Source of the DNA: an uncultured bacterium | GTDB taxonomy: Bacteria; Actinomycetota; Coriobacteriia; Coriobacteriales; Coriobacteriaceae | DNA: 16,744 nucleotides | NCBI GenBank assembly: GCA_905215945.1 | Contig: CAJMRZ010000013.1 | Span: forward strand, 1-16,744 | Direction: 5' to 3' | Part shown: one piece after another, positions 14,563 to 16,744 of the stretch | How the letters are laid out: every line of letters starts with the position of its first letter | How positions within the stretch are numbered: the stretch's first letter is position 1 | Program-made: the position numbers and the translations under genes | The notes under the pieces: generated by a model | What the model saw: only the letters and a program-made list of their open reading frames with translations | Told to the model about the DNA's origin: nothing | Database searches by the model: none

Positions 14563-15867
14563 ATGGATAACCTTGCCAAACCCACAAACCGCGCGCTGTT
14601 TTTAGTTAGCGTTGCCGTGACCGGTGCGTTCGCAGGTGCCGCGGTCTGGCTGTTCTTTTTTGCGATGGAGCACGGTATCGACTATCTATGGACAGAGATT
14701 CCGCACGCGCTGGGCGTCGCTTCGCCCGAGCTTGCCAGCGGCCCGTTTGGCTTTTTGCCGTATCCGTTTTTTGTCTGCCTGCTGGGCGGCCTGTTAATCG
14801 GTCTGTACGAAAAGATGACAGGCGCCAAGACCGATGACCTCAACCAGGTGATGGCTAAGGTTAAGCAAGACGGGCGCTACCCGTACGACAATCTGGGCAA
14901 GCTTTCGCTCGCGGCGTTGCTGCCGCTGCTGTTTGGCGGAAGCATTGGACCGGAGGCCGGCCTGACCGGCGTTATCGCTGGTCTGTGCAGCTGGGTCGGC
15001 GACCGTATGCGTTGCTTTGGCGCCGAGTTTAGGGAGCTCACGCTGCTGGGCACCCAGGCTGCCCTGACGGCGCTCTTTACCGCGCCCGTCTTTGGCTTTG
15101 TAGCACCGCTTGCCGGTAGCGCCGACGGCCAGGGCGAAGACGCCGACGATGAGTCCACGTCCGGCGAGATCACCATCAAGCTACCCAAGGTGCAAAAGAC
15201 CGTGGTCTATGGCATCGCGATTGCCGGCGGTCTGGGCACCTACCTGCTGCTTGGCCAGCTTGTGGGCGGCGGCATGGGCATGCCCAGGTTCGAGTCCGCC
15301 GAGGTGGGCAACCTGGAACTTGCCTGGCTCATTCCGCTGGCGTTGGTCGGCACCGTTTGCGGCTGGCTGTACTTTGTCTCCGAGCACGCAAGCGAGGCGC
15401 TGTCTCATGCAATAGGGGAGCGTCCTGTCGTCAAGGCCATGCTGGCCGGTCTGGCGCTCGCCATCTGTGGCACGGTCCTGCCCTACACCATGTTTGCCGG
15501 CGAGACCCAGGCCGACGTGCTCATGGAAACCTACCTGACCATTCCCGCCGGCGTGCTTATCGCGACCGGTCTTGTCAAAGCCATGCTGACCCCCGCCCTC
15601 ATCAACCTGGGCTGGCGCGGCGGCCACTTCTTCCCGGTTATCTTCTCGGGCGTAAGCCTGGGCTATGGCCTTGCTATCCTCACCGGCGCAGATCCGGTCT
15701 TTTGCGTCGCCGTCTGCACGGCATCGACGATGGGTGCGGTCATGCGCCAGCCGGTCATGGTCGTGGGCCTGCTGCTCATGTGCTTCCCACTCAAAGGTAT
15801 CGTCTGCATGATCATCGCCGCCGTTATCGCTTCCGGCATTCCGCTGCCCAAGCCGCTGCGCAAGTAG
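14563..15867 (+). CDS. ClC-family (YfeO-like) chloride channel or antiporter protein with altered gating motif
   Basis: A 434-residue polytopic membrane protein with about ten hydrophobic segments and the ClC internal layout. The first signature is GGSIGPEAG (125-133) and the second RGGHFFPV (352-359), corresponding to GREGP and GGIFAP in E. coli ClcA. At the place of the gating glutamate (ClcA Glu148) there is Ile128, with a glutamate three residues later (Glu131). This pattern resembles the divergent YfeO branch, whose ion and mechanism are not established. An acidic, soluble, low-complexity insert (about 186-205) separates the two halves. GGGAGGA lies five bases before the ATG. It is transcribed alone and is convergent with the ABC-2 permease gene. 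Confidence 0.85.
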   Translation: MDNLAKPTNRALFLVSVAVTGAFAGAAVWLFFFAMEHGIDYLWTEIPHALGVASPELASGPFGFLPYPFFVCLLGGLLIGLYEKMTGAKTDDLNQVMAKVKQDGRYPYDNLGKLSLAALLPLLFGGSIGPEAGLTGVIAGLCSWVGDRMRCFGAEFRELTLLGTQAALTALFTAPVFGFVAPLAGSADGQGEDADDESTSGEITIKLPKVQKTVVYGIAIAGGLGTYLLLGQLVGGGMGMPRFESAEVGNLELAWLIPLALVGTVCGWLYFVSEHASEALSHAIGERPVVKAMLAGLALAICGTVLPYTMFAGETQADVLMETYLTIPAGVLIATGLVKAMLTPALINLGWRGGHFFPVIFSGVSLGYGLAILTGADPVFCVAVCTASTMGAVMRQPVMVVGLLLMCFPLKGIVCMIIAAVIASGIPLPKPLRK

Positions 15868-15954
15868 CGCGGTGGCGCACGCCGAGGACATGCCATTTGT
15901 CACGGATTTGCGGGGGGGGGCGATCGCGTCCTTCGTGGATTGAGACTCGCGTGG
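15868..15954. other. Short convergent gap with a nine-G tract
   Basis: The gap between the ClC and ABC-2 permease genes holds a run of nine G at 15912-15920, followed by CGATCGCG. No convincing terminator hairpin with a T-run was seen. Confidence 0.5.
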
Positions 15955-16653
15955 CTACAGATCGCGTACTCGATAAACCTTGGTGCTGACGGTGCAGCTG
16001 ATTACGCATAGCGCGAGGGCAAGTGCGGCGATGCCTGCACACAGGCAGCCAAGAACGGCAGGATCGGGATTCGCCCCGGCAATCGACATGAGCCAGTTGC
16101 TGATGGGGTTGGAGGAACTCAACGTTGCCATGGTAAGGCACCCGAGCATGGCAAACAGGCCGACGGATAGGCGCAGCGCCTCCATGTGTCCAAATCGAAA
16201 GAACAGCGGTTGTGCCAAGAACACCATCATGAGGGAAATGAGCATCGAGGCTGCCGAGGCGATTGCGATTTCAAAGACCGTCTGTCCCGTCGAAGGAATG
16301 CCCGCGCTGTTGAAGAGCGGGATGGCGACGATACTCAAAAGCGTAGCTGCACATGCCATGACGGCGGAGAAGACAATAACGCTCAGGTAGCGTGCACAAA
16401 TAATGTCTTTGCGCGAGAAGGGCAGCGTTGCCCGATAACGCTCCCAGCTATTTTGATTGTCGAAGCCGGCCAGCGAGCTCATGACCATGATGGGCGACAT
16501 GGCACTGACCGCGCAGGCGCCGGCACTTGTGCCAGAGTCGCCGATCGACGTGTTGGCGAGGGACAGCACGACGAATAAAAACAGGCCGACGCCCGCGATG
16601 CTCGGGATGAGCGTGCGAACGATGGCGAGTTCGGACATAAAGGCGCGTTTCAT
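15955..16653 (-). CDS. ABC-2 type transporter permease
   Basis: A 232-residue integral membrane protein with about six TM segments (roughly 13-33, 45-62, 88-112, 124-148, 162-184 and 198-222). The cytoplasmic loop ENQNSWERYRATLPFSRKD-like segment (about 64-84, here FDNQNSWERYRATLPFSR) is typical of the ABC2_membrane_5 group found with YtrB-like ATPases in Gram-positive bacteria, where the W-RY-LP-SRK pattern is conserved. AAAGGGG lies eight bases before the ATG. The ATG overlaps the stop codon of the upstream ATPase gene by 4 bp (ATGA), so translation is probably coupled. The substrate is unknown; relatives of this type often act in peptide-antibiotic resistance or cell-envelope stress. Confidence 0.85.
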   Translation of the reverse strand: MKRAFMSELAIVRTLIPSIAGVGLFLFVVLSLANTSIGDSGTSAGACAVSAMSPIMVMSSLAGFDNQNSWERYRATLPFSRKDIICARYLSVIVFSAVMACAATLLSIVAIPLFNSAGIPSTGQTVFEIAIASAASMLISLMMVFLAQPLFFRFGHMEALRLSVGLFAMLGCLTMATLSSSNPISNWLMSIAGANPDPAVLGCLCAGIAALALALCVISCTVSTKVYRVRDL

Positions 16654-16744
16654 TTCGAAGCCCCTTTCAGCATGAGGCGCAGATAGTCATCAATGGTTGC
16701 CCGATCGCAGGGAATCTCGGGGAAGGCCTCGAGCGTTTCGCGAC
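16650..16744 (-). CDS. C-terminal end of an ABC transporter ATP-binding protein (cut by the window edge)
   Basis: Only the last 30 codons are inside the window. They end in CDRATIDDYLRLMLKGASK, which resembles the conserved tail (a short helix ending in a KG motif) of YtrB/EcfA-like ATPases paired with ABC-2 permeases. The stop codon overlaps the permease start (ATGA), as expected for an ATPase-permease operon. No Walker motif is visible because the body of the gene lies outside, so the call rests on context. Confidence 0.7.
   Translation of the reverse strand, partial: RETLEAFPEIPCDRATIDDYLRLMLKGASK

Overview
The window looks like a stretch of a high-GC Gram-positive gut actinobacterium of the Coriobacteriia, most likely Collinsella or a close relative. 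This is inferred from codon use, the gene set (fused MacB-type ABC exporter, hybrid histidine kinase with two periplasmic-binding domains, Xre-TipAS regulator, YfeO-like ClC protein), the TACAAT-like -10 boxes, and the short intergenic palindromes of the GGGACGTTCCTTT type. No rRNA, tRNA, CRISPR array, transposase or prophage gene was seen.

Layout. Positions 1-305 hold no supportable gene. A very large fused ABC ATPase/permease gene (306-3572, +) follows. Next comes an unusual segment, about 3573-5460. An orphan membrane-protein gene (3845-4978, -) is bracketed by two inverted copies of a 176-182 bp hairpin-forming element (3623-3798 and 5154-5335). The two copies align without a gap through a 76-nt loop that carries a twice-repeated 12-13 nt box. 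Their outermost 10-13 bp differ between copies, yet each is perfectly self-complementary. This is the most interesting signal in the window.

From 5475 the content is ordinary housekeeping and accessory metabolism: a tRNA-dihydrouridine synthase (+); a glutaredoxin and an Xre/zinc-ribbon/TipAS regulator that probably form one operon (-); the tRNA t6A37 methyltransferase TrmO (+, divergent and possibly leaderless); and a MalY/PatB-type C-S lyase (+). On the minus strand, a 934-residue hybrid sensor kinase (10440-13244) is followed 42 bp downstream by a NimA/PNPOx-like flavoprotein gene. Then come a minimal two-TM potassium channel and a LOG-type phosphoribohydrolase (+), a ClC-family protein lacking the canonical gating glutamate (+), and, convergent at the right edge, an ABC-2 permease plus the last 30 codons of its overlapping ATPase gene (-).

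How the genes work together. The only clear functional pairs are the right-edge ABC ATPase/permease (4-bp overlap), regulator plus glutaredoxin (51-bp gap, redox or drug sensing suggested), kinase plus NimA-like protein, and K+ channel plus LOG gene. Related GGGAC-type palindromes recur in four intergenic gaps and may serve as terminators or be dispersed repeats.
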